A stretch of DNA of 49,975 nt from UMGS1002 sp964463325 (GTDB taxonomy: Bacteria; Bacillota; Clostridia; Oscillospirales; CAG-272). A program made the position numbers and the translations under genes. Below, piece by piece: positions 25,087 through 33,065 of the stretch (position 1 is its first letter; every line of letters begins with the position of its first letter). The DNA lies in assembly GCA_964463325.1 (NCBI GenBank), contig CAYXBY010000004.1, positions 1-49,975 of the forward strand, read 5' to 3'. The notes beneath the pieces are model-generated. The model saw only the letters and a program-made list of their open reading frames with translations. It made no database searches and had not been told where the DNA came from.

Positions 25087-25118
25087 AAGCTCCGGGGCGT
25101 GTAACGTCCCCGGGGCTT
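25087..25118 (+). terminator. Probable terminator of the pgk-tpiA unit
   Basis: An 11-bp stem AAGCTCCGGGG / CCCCGGGGCTT (one G-T pair; 25087-25097 with 25108-25118) is followed by only TTCG, so it is a weak intrinsic terminator and may allow read-through into rbfA. Confidence 0.55.
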
Positions 25119-25200
25119 TCGCTGCCCCACGGCGAGGATGATTTGTGGGCAGCGTGATAGAGAACGTTTTTTCATATAGTAAAAAGGGAGGCACAGGACT

Positions 25201-25611
25201 ATGGCAAAATACAGACGGGAGCGCATAAATGATGCGGTCAAAAAAGAAATGGCGCAGATACTGCGTGACGTTAAGGATCCGCGTGTGCGCGAGGCCTTTG
25301 TAAGCGTCACGGCGGCAGAGGTCACGCCGGATCTGAAATATGCAAAAATTTATTACTCTCACCTCCGCGGCGACGCACGTGAGGTCGGGCGCGGGCTTAA
25401 GTCGTCCTCAGGCTTTATTCGTCATATGCTGGCTGAGCGCATGAACCTGCGTATCACGCCCGAGCTGACCTTCCTCCCCGATGACTCCATCGCGCACGGC
25501 GCACATATCTCGGCTATCATCAACAGCTTCACCTACTCCGATGACGACGCCGACACTGAGGGTTCGGACACCGAGCTCGCCGAGAGCGATGACGGCAGCG
25601 ACAATACTTGA
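25201..25611 (+). CDS. rbfA: Ribosome-binding factor A
   Basis: RbfA helps mature the 30S subunit by binding the 5' end region of 16S rRNA. The 136-residue protein has the KH-like fold motifs: RRERINDAVKKEMAQIL, VKDPRV, FVSVTAAEVTPDLKYAKIYY, and SSSGFIRHMLAERMNLRITPEL followed by the AxG kink segment (DDSIAHGAHI). It adds an acidic Asp/Glu/Ser tail from about residue 112. GGGAGG lies about 10 bases before the ATG. In most Firmicutes rbfA lies in the nusA-infB operon; here it is alone behind tpiA with its own terminator. Confidence 0.94.
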   Translation: MAKYRRERINDAVKKEMAQILRDVKDPRVREAFVSVTAAEVTPDLKYAKIYYSHLRGDAREVGRGLKSSSGFIRHMLAERMNLRITPELTFLPDDSIAHGAHISAIINSFTYSDDDADTEGSDTELAESDDGSDNT

Positions 25612-25630
25612 TTATCATATATCTAACACG

Positions 25631-25669
25631 GCCCCTGCGGCGCATTTGCGCGGCAGGGGCGCCTTTTTT
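25631..25669 (+). terminator. Terminator of rbfA
   Basis: Stem GCCCCTGC / GCAGGGGC (25631-25638 with 25653-25660), extended inside by CGC/GCG, is followed by GCC and a run of six T. Confidence 0.88.
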
Positions 25670-25744
25670 GTCCATCTTATGCGGTGAGGCATATTTTTCG
25701 GCGGGCGGAATATAGTTTAGCAGATAGCTATTGGAGGTCACACC

Positions 25745-27022
25745 ATGAAAACCACTGTACTTGCATCCTTTTCGGCGCTGATGGTGACGCTGCTGCTGTC
25801 CGTCACCGTCAACACCGGCATTATCGCGGCTGCCGACACGGATAGCCCCCCTGTCTCGCCCGCACTTAGCATCATTGCCGAGCAGACGCCCATGGCGCGA
25901 GCAGGGCTGGTCGGCAATGAGATACTTTTCTCGCCGCGGGATTTTGAGCGCGTGCTCAATCTGTCCCGTATCGGCTCGATAACCGTCACGGCGACGCCCG
26001 TCGCCACGGACGGCGAGCTGCTGATCGGCTCGTCGTGCATCCGTGCGGGGCAGACCGTCTCGCGCGCCAACCTCGAGCTGCTCAGCTTCGCCGCCGCAGC
26101 GGACTGTCGACAGTCGTCGTTTGAATTTCGCGTTGACGACAGCCCCTACACGCTGCGCTGTCGGCTGTATCTGCTCGACCGCCTAAACGGCACGCCGACC
26201 GCCGGCTCGCAGACGCTCACTGTCGGTACATACCGCGATGTCAGCGCCTATGGACGCCTGCCTGCCTCGGATCCCGAGGGCGATGAGCTGACATATCAGG
26301 TCGTCAGCTACCCGCGGCACGGCTGTCTGTCAGTCGCGGCTGACGGCGCCTACACCTACACGCCGTCGGCGTCCTATACCGGGCAGGATAGCTTTAAGTA
26401 TGTCGTCTATGACAAATACGGCAATTATTCTGCGGCGCGCGAGGTGCAGCTGGCGGTCAATGTCAGCACAAGCGCGGCCAAATACGAGGATATGACGTTG
26501 TCGCATGCCTACGCTGCCGCCATACGGCTGACCGACCTCGGCGTCATGAACGGCACGCGCGTGGGCGATGTGAGCTATTTCTATCCCGAACGCGGTGTAA
26601 CGCGCTGCGAATTTACCGTCATGGCGCTCAAAGCTGCCGGCGTCAGCTCGCTGCCCGCAGTCAGCAGCACCGGCTTTGCCGACGACGGCGACATTCCCAC
26701 GGCACTCAAGCCATATATCGCCACGGCGGCGCGGCTGGGCTATGTTCGTGGCTGCTCGCACGGCGGCGAGACATATTTCTTGCCCGACGCGCAGCTGAGC
26801 GTCGCCGAAGCGGCGACGATAGCCTCGGCCATCATGGGGCTTGACGGCGGCGCCGCCATCCCCGCCTTCGCAGGCGACGCCTCCTCCCCGGTCTGGGCAA
26901 GGGCGGCAGTGGGGCAGTTGGTCTCGCTGGGGGCGCTGCCGTCGGATGCAAGTCTTGACTTTGGCGACTCGCTGACGCGCGAGACGGCGGCGGTGCTGCT
27001 GTCCGCACTGGCGGATAAGTAG
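25745..27022 (+). CDS. Secreted surface-layer-type protein with an Ig-like domain and SLH repeats
   Basis: The 425-residue protein has a signal peptide (hydrophobic to about residue 29). An unassigned region follows (to about 140), then a bacterial Ig/cadherin-like domain (about 145-235, with SDPEGDELTYQVVSYPRHG and YTPSASYTGQDSFKYVVYD). Three SLH-like units complete it (starting near 250, 310 and 370; AAIRLTDLGVMNGTRVGD, then FYPERGVTRCEFTVMALKAA, then FGDSLTRETAAVLLSAL). SLH repeats bind pyruvylated cell-wall polymers, so the protein should coat the wall. GGAGG lies about 8 bases before the ATG. It stands alone between rbfA and the SRP RNA. Its ligand, if any, is unknown. Confidence 0.87.
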   Translation: MKTTVLASFSALMVTLLLSVTVNTGIIAAADTDSPPVSPALSIIAEQTPMARAGLVGNEILFSPRDFERVLNLSRIGSITVTATPVATDGELLIGSSCIRAGQTVSRANLELLSFAAAADCRQSSFEFRVDDSPYTLRCRLYLLDRLNGTPTAGSQTLTVGTYRDVSAYGRLPASDPEGDELTYQVVSYPRHGCLSVAADGAYTYTPSASYTGQDSFKYVVYDKYGNYSAAREVQLAVNVSTSAAKYEDMTLSHAYAAAIRLTDLGVMNGTRVGDVSYFYPERGVTRCEFTVMALKAAGVSSLPAVSSTGFADDGDIPTALKPYIATAARLGYVRGCSHGGETYFLPDAQLSVAEAATIASAIMGLDGGAAIPAFAGDASSPVWARAAVGQLVSLGALPSDASLDFGDSLTRETAAVLLSALADK

Positions 27023-27155
27023 GCTTTTGACGCTGAGCCAAGGCAATTTCAGCTAAAAAACTGTTTCCCGGGCGGCTCGCGGGGCATTTGTGCGGGCTGT
27101 TCGGGACATTTTTGCGCAAATTTGCGTGCTAAGCGAAAAAAATTCGTTTGAGCTA

Positions 27156-27184
27156 TTGCAAAATCGACGATAATGTGATAGAAT
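27156..27184 (+). promoter_or_regulatory. Sigma-A-type promoter of the SRP RNA
   Basis: TTGCAA and TAGAAT with 17-base spacing. The predicted start is about 55 bases before the mature RNA's paired 5' end, consistent with a processed precursor as in Bacillus scRNA. The stretch 27023-27155 before it shows no gene. Confidence 0.6.
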
Positions 27185-27246
27185 AAACAGAGCGGCAGCA
27201 CAGTTATGATCCGCCGCCATAGTATTTGTGAAAGCAGACTGTGAAA

Positions 27247-27524
27247 TAAGACCATACCAGCCGGGGAGGCAGCGGTGTCCTGTACCTGCAATCCGCTACA
27301 GCAGGGGTTGATCCCCCGACTGAGGGCTGAGCTTCTGCGGACTGGAGCCGTGAGCTACTGCGCTGAAGGATGGGTCTTGCGCAATCGGGAGCTGTGAACC
27401 ATGTCAGGTGGGGAACCAAGCAGCATTAAGCAGTCAACCCGATGTGCCGCGAGGGTGCCTGTCCTGAGCAGTGCTTGCGTGTATCGCGTGGAAGGGAAGC
27501 TCGATTTCGGGGTGTATGGTCTTA
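27247..27524 (+). ncRNA. ffs: Signal recognition particle RNA, long Bacillus/Clostridium type with Alu domain
   Basis: The ends pair: TAAGACCATAC (27247-27257) is complementary to GTATGGTCTTA (27514-27524), which sets the boundaries (278 nt). The Alu-domain part near the 5' end shows GGTGTCCTGTACCTGC and the pair-forming CAGCAGGGG segment. The S-domain helix 8 is seen at about 27400-27427 with GTCAGGTGGGGAACCAAGCA, the conserved Ffh-binding loops around a GGAA tetraloop. The RNA assembles with Ffh and targets membrane proteins. Its place immediately in front of dnaX is the standard one in Firmicutes. The exact ends are inferred from pairing. Confidence 0.93.
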
Positions 27525-27561
27525 CTTTGCGGTCTGTTTTTGAATATTTACGGAGGTATAT

Positions 27562-29283
27562 ATGCAGGACTCAACACATCTTGCGCTTTACAGAAAGTGG
27601 CGTTCGCGCACATTTGATGAGGTCTATGGACAGGATCATGTCACGCGGGTGCTGAAATATGAGGCGAGTATAGGTCAGCCGAGTCACGCATATCTTTTCT
27701 GCGGATCGCGCGGAACCGGCAAGACCAGCTGCGCCAAAATACTGGCCAAGGCGGTCAATTGCCTCTCTCCTCGGGACGGCAATCCCTGCGGCGAGTGCGC
27801 GGCCTGTCGCGGCATCGATGCGGGAACGGCTACGGATGTGCTCGAAATTGACGCGGCCTCAAACAACGGTGTCGACAACATCCGCGACATACGCGACGAG
27901 GTGAATTTTGCTCCGTCTGACCTCAAATACCGCGTTTATATAATCGACGAGGTGCACATGCTGTCGGCCAGCGCCTTCAATGCGCTGCTCAAAACGCTGG
28001 AGGAGCCGCCGGCGCATGTCATATTCATATTGGCAACGACCGAGCTGCAAAAGCTGCCGGCCACAATTATCTCGCGCTGTCAGCGCTTTGATTTCCGCCG
28101 CATACGCATGGAGGATCTTATTGCACGCATGCAGCATGTTGCCGAGGCCGAGGGTATACAGTGCGACCCTGAGGCGATGCAGCTGTTGGCGCGTCTGGCT
28201 CAGGGCGGCATGCGCGATGCGCTCAGCCTGCTTGAGCTGTGCTCAGGCGGCGGCACCCGCGTGACGGTCGATCGCGTTAATGAGGCGGTTGGCTCAGTCG
28301 GGCGCGGCCGGGTGCTGGCGACAGTCAGGGCGGTCGCGGGGCAGGATTATGACACAATATTCGGTATTATAGCCGAGGCCACCGCCGGCTCAAAGGATCT
28401 GACTGTATTCTGGCAAGAGCTGATGTCGCTCTACCGCGATATGCTGGTGGTCAAAACCACAGCTGCGGCGGCACGATATCTCGACCTTACAGATGCTGAA
28501 ACGGCACAGCTATCAGAGGTGTCAGAGCTGTTTACACGTGAGCAGCTGGTGGCGCATTGCAGGCTTTTGGACGGCGCATTGGCGTCCATGCAGCGTGCGG
28601 GCGCAGTCAAGCGTACTGTCGCCGAGCTGACATTGATCAAAATGAGTGACCGCGGCCTTGACACGTCGGCAGAGGCACTGTTGGCGCGTATCGTGCGCCT
28701 TGAAGACATGCTGGCATCGGTCATGGCGGGTGGAGCGCTCCCCGCAAGTGCGGTCGAAATGGTGCCGGTCGCTGCGCATGACGCTATTGGCACAGCGGAG
28801 GGCACAGCGGTATCAAAGGACGCGCCTGCGGCGCCCGCACAACCGGTTGTCGAGAGTGCCGAGCTGCCGAAGGCTGACTCCGCGAGGGCATCCGCAGAGC
28901 CGGACAAGCCATCCGTCTCCGTGGAAGCTTCAAATTCTGATGGGCGTCGTGTGCTGCGTGCCATACGCTGCTGGCCCGAGGTCATACAGCGTGTCTCGCA
29001 CCCGCCGCTGACGGCGCTGATGCGCAACTGCCGCGCATACAGGCTGGATAACGGCAGTGTCGTGCTGCGTGCCGGTGACGTGTTTACCTTAAGCGGCCTT
29101 AAGCAGAGCAGCAATTTGGACGCTATTCGTCAGGCGCTGAACCATGTGCTGCAATGCAGTTTGCGCGAGAACGAGCTGACGGTTGAAGAAGAGCCGCAGG
29201 GCCGAAGCGGCCCGGATGAGACAATATTTGATGAGCTGGATGGGCTGATCGGTGAGAATAACGGTCAAGCGGACAGCTTGTGA
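27562..29283 (+). CDS. dnaX: DNA polymerase III subunit gamma/tau (clamp-loader ATPase)
   Basis: DnaX is the motor of the clamp loader and organises the replisome. The 573-residue protein has YRKWRSRTFDEVYGQDHV at the N-terminus, Walker A GSRGTGKTS (48-56), the four-Cys zinc module (Cys67, 76, 79, 82), Walker B IIDEVHML (about 124-131), and TTELQKLPATIISRCQRFDF (sensor 1 and arginine-finger SRC). A collar domain and an Ala/Pro-rich linker (about 390-460) lead to a C-terminal tau part. GGAGG lies 5-6 bases before the ATG. No obvious slippery sequence for a gamma form was noticed. It heads the conserved dnaX-ybaB-recR group. Confidence 0.96.
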   Translation: MQDSTHLALYRKWRSRTFDEVYGQDHVTRVLKYEASIGQPSHAYLFCGSRGTGKTSCAKILAKAVNCLSPRDGNPCGECAACRGIDAGTATDVLEIDAASNNGVDNIRDIRDEVNFAPSDLKYRVYIIDEVHMLSASAFNALLKTLEEPPAHVIFILATTELQKLPATIISRCQRFDFRRIRMEDLIARMQHVAEAEGIQCDPEAMQLLARLAQGGMRDALSLLELCSGGGTRVTVDRVNEAVGSVGRGRVLATVRAVAGQDYDTIFGIIAEATAGSKDLTVFWQELMSLYRDMLVVKTTAAAARYLDLTDAETAQLSEVSELFTREQLVAHCRLLDGALASMQRAGAVKRTVAELTLIKMSDRGLDTSAEALLARIVRLEDMLASVMAGGALPASAVEMVPVAAHDAIGTAEGTAVSKDAPAAPAQPVVESAELPKADSARASAEPDKPSVSVEASNSDGRRVLRAIRCWPEVIQRVSHPPLTALMRNCRAYRLDNGSVVLRAGDVFTLSGLKQSSNLDAIRQALNHVLQCSLRENELTVEEEPQGRSGPDETIFDELDGLIGENNGQADSL

Positions 29284-29313
29284 GCACAATAAATAGTATA
29301 GGAGAATATCAAA

Positions 29314-29661
29314 ATGAAAGCAAGACTTCCTAATGGTATGGGCGGAGGCCCGCAGAATATGAATGCCATGATCCGTCAGGCGCAGAAAATGCAGGAGGAC
29401 ATGGCCGCCCTTCAGGCCGACCTGGAGACGCGTGAGTATACAGTCACGGCCGGCGGCGGCATGGTGACGGTGTGCATCAATGGCAAAAAGGAGATAGTCT
29501 CCATGGATATCAAGCCCGAGGTTGTGGATCCGGACGATATCGAGACGCTGACCGACATACTGACTGCTGCCGTCAACGAGGCGATACGCCGAGTCGAGGA
29601 TACCAACAGCGAGGAAATGTCCAAAATAACCGGTAACGTCGGTATGCCGGGGCTGTTCTGA
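29314..29661 (+). CDS. YbaB/EbfC-family nucleoid-associated protein
   Basis: The 115-residue protein has the family's shape: a first helix rich in Met/Gln (MNAMIRQAQKMQEDMAALQ), then strands with YTVTAGGGMVTVCINGKKEI and DPDDIETLTDILTAAVNEAI. It binds DNA as a dimer and is thought to affect nucleoid structure or recombination. A short Gly/Met-rich N-terminus and a C-terminal MPGLF are typical. GGAGAA precedes the ATG. It sits between dnaX and recR as in most bacteria and ends one base before the recR start. Confidence 0.95.
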   Translation: MKARLPNGMGGGPQNMNAMIRQAQKMQEDMAALQADLETREYTVTAGGGMVTVCINGKKEIVSMDIKPEVVDPDDIETLTDILTAAVNEAIRRVEDTNSEEMSKITGNVGMPGLF

Positions 29662-29662
29662 T

Positions 29663-30262
29663 ATGGCAGATTACATAGAGACGCTGGCGGTGCTGGCTGA
29701 GCAGTTTGGAAGGCTACAGGGCGTGGGCCGCAAGTCGGCCATGCGAATGGCCTTTTCGGTGCTTGACTTCACTGACGAGGAGGCCGAGAAATTCGCCAAT
29801 GCAGTGCTGGATGCCAAGCGCAGGATACACCTCTGCCCGGTCTGCATGAACCTGACGGATCGCGAGCTGTGCCCTATTTGCGAGGACACGACGCGCGATC
29901 GCTCGACCATCTGCGTAGTCGAGGACGTGCGGGTGCTGATGGCGATAGAGCGCGTGCGCGAATATCGCGGCGTCTACCACGTGCTGCACGGAGCGATATC
30001 CCCGATGGCGGGCGTTACGCCTGATAAAATACGACTGGCCGAGCTTTTGACACGCCTCAAGGACGATACCGTTAAGGAGATAATCCTTGCGACAGACCCC
30101 GATGTTGAGGGCGAGGCAACGGCCATGTATATATCGCGAATGGTCAAGCCACTGGGGCTTCGGGTGTCGCGACTGGCATATGGCGTGCCGGTCGGCGGCG
30201 ACCTTGAGTATGCAGATGAGGTCACTCTCTCACGCGCAATAGACGGACGTCAAAACTATTGA
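29663..30262 (+). CDS. recR: Recombination mediator protein RecR
   Basis: RecR works with RecO/RecF to load RecA at gaps. The 199-residue protein is of standard length. It has the helix-hairpin-helix QGVGRKSAMRMAF, a four-Cys zinc finger (CPVCMN...CPIC, about 58-73), and a Toprim domain starting at ICVVEDVRVLMAIE and including HGAISPMAGV and ILATDPDVEGEATAMYI. The C-terminus YADEVTLSRAIDGR matches the family. There is no good ribosome site of its own; the ATG follows the ybaB stop directly, so translational coupling is likely. Confidence 0.97.
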   Translation: MADYIETLAVLAEQFGRLQGVGRKSAMRMAFSVLDFTDEEAEKFANAVLDAKRRIHLCPVCMNLTDRELCPICEDTTRDRSTICVVEDVRVLMAIERVREYRGVYHVLHGAISPMAGVTPDKIRLAELLTRLKDDTVKEIILATDPDVEGEATAMYISRMVKPLGLRVSRLAYGVPVGGDLEYADEVTLSRAIDGRQNY

Positions 30263-30324
30263 GGCGTGATCACGGAACGACAGCACATGGAAGTGACATT
30301 ATTGCTACCGCTTCACGTATAAAT

Positions 30325-30384
30325 AAAATCTCCGTCTGTGACACACAATATTTATATATTTGTGATGCCATTTACGGAGATTTT
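30325..30384 (+). promoter_or_regulatory. Terminator-like hairpin that encloses the ribosome site of the next gene
   Basis: AAAATCTCCGT (30325-30335) is perfectly complementary to ACGGAGATTTT (30374-30384), with a smaller A/T-rich inner helix. The 3' arm contains ACGGAGA, the apparent Shine-Dalgarno site for the ATG at 30389, and is followed by T residues. It may end recR transcription, or mask the ribosome site of the phosphate transporter, or both. Confidence 0.6.
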
Positions 30385-30388
30385 TATT

Positions 30389-32143
30389 ATGGATATATTT
30401 GTTTTGATCAGCTTTTTGGGTGGGCTGTCGCTGTTTCTTTATGGCATGCGCACCATGGGGCAGGGCCTGGAGGCGTTGTCAGGCGGTAGCATGCGCGCGA
30501 CGCTGGCACGGCTGTGCTCAACGCCCTGGCGCGGTGTGCTGGTCGGCGCGGCGGTGACCGCGGCGATACAGTCCTCGTCGGCAACGACGGTGATGGTGAT
30601 CGGCTTTGTCAATTCAGGGCTGATGACACTTAGACACGCGGTGGGCGTTATTATGGGCGCCAACCTCGGGACGACGGTCACATCGTGGCTGCTGTCGCTG
30701 ACTGGAATCGGCGGGGACAGTACGGTGCTACGGCTGCTCAAGCCGGCGTCGTTGGCTTCGCTGCTGACGCTCTGCGGCGTTTTGCTTCTGCTTTTGCGCC
30801 GTGCTGACGGTCACGAGCGGCGCGGGCGTGTCGGCGGTATAATGGCAGGGCTGGGGATACTGTTTTTTGGCATGGAGATGATGAGCAGTGCAGTTGAGCC
30901 GCTGACGGCCGATCCCGGCTTTGCGAGGCTTTTGACGCTGTTCTCGAACCCCGTGGCCGGGCTGCTGGTCGGCGCCGCCATGACGGCGATAGTGCAATCG
31001 TCCTCGGCGGCGATAGGCATACTTCAAGCGCTGACGGCGAGCGGCAGCGTGACGCTGGCGACGGCCGTACCGATAGTCATGGGACAGAACATCGGTACCT
31101 GCGTCACGACGCTGATCTCAAGCGTCGGCGCTTCAAAAAATGCCCGCCGCGCGGCGCTGGTGCACCTCTATTTTAATGCTATCGGCGCGGCGGTGCTTAT
31201 GGCGGCGTTCTGCGTCGTCAAATATGTGCTGCGTCCTGAGCTGCTATCGCGGGCGGCGACGCCGGCGGCGGTGGCGGGTATCCACACGGCATTTAACGTG
31301 CTGTCGCTGCTGCTGCTCTATCCCTTCTCGAGGGGGATCGAGCGGCTGACCGAGTTGACGGTCTCGGCTTTTGCACACCGCAAGCGCTCCGACGACGGTA
31401 AGCTTGACGGCGTCGAAGCGTCAGAAGCGCAGTACAGCCTGCTCGATCCGCGCTTTTTGCGCTCTCCGGCGGTGGCGCTGGAGGTGTGTCGACGGTCGTT
31501 CTTGCGCATGCTCAGCCTCTCGCGAGACATTTTGACGGTGTCCGACGAGGCTTCGGTCGCGCAAAATGGGCGGTTGATTCATTCCTACCGGGTCGATCTT
31601 GAGGCCTATATGCGGCGCCTGTCCGCCACACCACTCTCGGAGCGCGACATGACCGAGCTGGTCGGACTGATGTATGCTGTCGGCGATGCCTGGCGCATCG
31701 GAGATCATGCGGAGTCGCTGTCAGCCGCGCTTGGTGCGCTTCACGAGGTCGGCGGGGAAGAGAACAATGTCGAGACGGATAAGCTGGTGTTGTCAGTGCG
31801 CGAGCTGCTGCTATCGGCCGAGCAGGCGTGTACGGCTGGTGCGGCGGGGGCACAGGCAACCGTGTCAGAGCATTGTCGTCGGCTTGCGGAGCAGTGCGAG
31901 ATCTACCGAAAGCAGCAGGTCGAGCGGCTGGAATGTGGTCAGAGCTCGCCTGCATGCGCGGCGGAGCACTTTGGCTTGGTCACGGCGATGGGACGCATTG
32001 CAGCGCACTGCGCGAGTATAGTCGAATACGGCTGTGCAGCGGAGGCGTCACCCTGCTTAGGTGGTGCGGCGGCACGCGTTCAGGCGCGGGTCAGGCTGCT
32101 GATGCGTCGCAGTGCAGCCTCAGGACGAGGCGAGGTCAAATAA
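30389..32143 (+). CDS. Na+/phosphate cotransporter family protein (NptA/PNaS) with PhoU-like C-terminal domain
   Basis: The 584-residue protein carries the duplicated transport motif of the NptA family: AAVTAAIQSSSATTVMVIGF (about 54-73) and AAMTAIVQSSSAAIGI (about 195-210), with GGLSLFLYGMRTMGQGLE at the start and MGANLGTT and MGQNIGTC before the re-entrant loops. About eight or nine membrane segments cover residues 1-330; the C-terminal 220 residues are helical and PhoU-like. It should move phosphate with sodium; regulation by the PhoU part is a family inference. The ATG at 30389 fits ACGGAGA 8 bases upstream; earlier ATGs lie inside the hairpin. The TVP38-family gene follows 49 bases later. 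Confidence 0.9.
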   Translation: MDIFVLISFLGGLSLFLYGMRTMGQGLEALSGGSMRATLARLCSTPWRGVLVGAAVTAAIQSSSATTVMVIGFVNSGLMTLRHAVGVIMGANLGTTVTSWLLSLTGIGGDSTVLRLLKPASLASLLTLCGVLLLLLRRADGHERRGRVGGIMAGLGILFFGMEMMSSAVEPLTADPGFARLLTLFSNPVAGLLVGAAMTAIVQSSSAAIGILQALTASGSVTLATAVPIVMGQNIGTCVTTLISSVGASKNARRAALVHLYFNAIGAAVLMAAFCVVKYVLRPELLSRAATPAAVAGIHTAFNVLSLLLLYPFSRGIERLTELTVSAFAHRKRSDDGKLDGVEASEAQYSLLDPRFLRSPAVALEVCRRSFLRMLSLSRDILTVSDEASVAQNGRLIHSYRVDLEAYMRRLSATPLSERDMTELVGLMYAVGDAWRIGDHAESLSAALGALHEVGGEENNVETDKLVLSVRELLLSAEQACTAGAAGAQATVSEHCRRLAEQCEIYRKQQVERLECGQSSPACAAEHFGLVTAMGRIAAHCASIVEYGCAAEASPCLGGAAARVQARVRLLMRRSAASGRGEVK

Positions 32144-32192
32144 CACTTGGCAGCGACTTGCTGCCGCAAAAACTGATTTGTGTTGAGGGTCA

Positions 32193-32879
32193 ATGAAAAA
32201 GGATAGTCATCAGGGCAAGCCGGTCGACCACAGTCGGCGCTGGCTGAATATTGTTACGGCGGTGATTTGGGTCACCATCATCGTGATATGTATTATAAAT
32301 CGAGACCGGCTGACAATGGACGGTGTGCTTCGGCTTACGCCATCTAACCCCTGGCTGGCGGCGGTGGCGATGCTGCTGCTTTTCGGGCTTAAAAGTCTCA
32401 GTTTCTTTATTTATTCAGGCATGCTGTTCGCCGTGAGCGGCGTAATGTTTTCGCTGCCGGCCGCTGTTGCGGTCAACACGGCGGGGACGGCCATAATGGT
32501 GTCGATACCATATTTTTTGGGGCGGCTGCAGGGCTCGAGTGCGATAGAACGGTTGTCTGAGCGTTTTCCACAGCTGGCGGCAGTTCGAGCGCTGCGCGCA
32601 CGACACGATTTTTTGTTTACGCTGATAATTCGTCTGATTGGAATGCTGCCGAGTGACGCGGTCAGCCTCTATTGCGGCGCCGATAAGGTGAAATATCGTT
32701 ATTATCTGCCGGCCTGCATCATCGGCTTTATGCCCGAGATAGTTGCCTTTGCCGTGCTTGGCATGAATGCAAATGATCCCGGTTCACCTGGCTTTTTGAT
32801 GGCACTGACCATAAATGCAGCCATCATGGCCTGCTCGCTGGTGTCGCTGGTGGTAATGAAGCGGCGGCATCATAATTGA
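32193..32879 (+). CDS. TVP38/TMEM64 (VTT/DedA-like) family membrane protein
   Basis: The 228-residue protein has five or six hydrophobic segments and the VTT-domain core: FFIYSGMLFAVSGVMFSLP, GTAIMVSIPYFLGR, and RLIGMLPSDAVSLYCGADKV followed by YYLPACIIGFMPE. Related DedA/VTT proteins are linked to lipid scrambling or undecaprenyl-phosphate recycling; the role of this branch is not settled. A short basic cytoplasmic tail (MKRRHHN) ends it. GAGGG lies only about 3 bases before the ATG, a weak start signal, so it may be coupled to the upstream transporter gene. Confidence 0.88.
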   Translation: MKKDSHQGKPVDHSRRWLNIVTAVIWVTIIVICIINRDRLTMDGVLRLTPSNPWLAAVAMLLLFGLKSLSFFIYSGMLFAVSGVMFSLPAAVAVNTAGTAIMVSIPYFLGRLQGSSAIERLSERFPQLAAVRALRARHDFLFTLIIRLIGMLPSDAVSLYCGADKVKYRYYLPACIIGFMPEIVAFAVLGMNANDPGSPGFLMALTINAAIMACSLVSLVVMKRRHHN

Positions 32880-32888
32880 ATAAAAAAT

Positions 32889-32925
32889 CGTGGGTGAAGT
32901 ACATTGCGCTTCACCCACGTTTTTT
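32889..32925 (+). terminator. Terminator of the Na/Pi transporter-TVP38 unit
   Basis: A perfect 11-bp stem CGTGGGTGAAG / CTTCACCCACG (32889-32899 with 32909-32919) with a 9-base loop is followed by six T. Confidence 0.93.
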
Positions 32926-32958
32926 GATGAACCGACCATGCCTATTCCAATCAAAAAT

Positions 32959-33058
32959 CCCCGGCAGGCTGCACGGCAATGCTGCCAGCGCCCTCCGGGG
33001 AATCATTTTGGTGGAAGTTTTTCGGATCCTTAAGCGGGGTCCCGGGGCAGAGCCCCGG
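32959..33058 (+). repeat. Intergenic palindromic element, copy B
   Basis: Contains a long hairpin CCCCGG...CCGGGG (32959-32964 with 32995-33000, inner GGCAG/CTGCC) and CCGGGGC-AGA-GCCCCGG (33042-33058), with TTTTGGTGGAAG (33007-33018) before the second. Its order TTGGTGGA - GC hairpin with AGA loop matches copy A at 11137-11193 read in reverse. The second hairpin may also help end the minus-strand ABC gene, whose stop codon is 8 bases away. Confidence 0.55.
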
Positions 33059-33065
33059 AACAGCA

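Noticed and set aside
23070..25325. A 751-codon open frame on the minus strand opposite the epimerase, pgk and tpiA genes
   Set aside because: It is the mirror of strongly codon-biased glycolytic genes; the plus-strand proteins are unmistakable and the minus frame has no ribosome site or recognisable domain.
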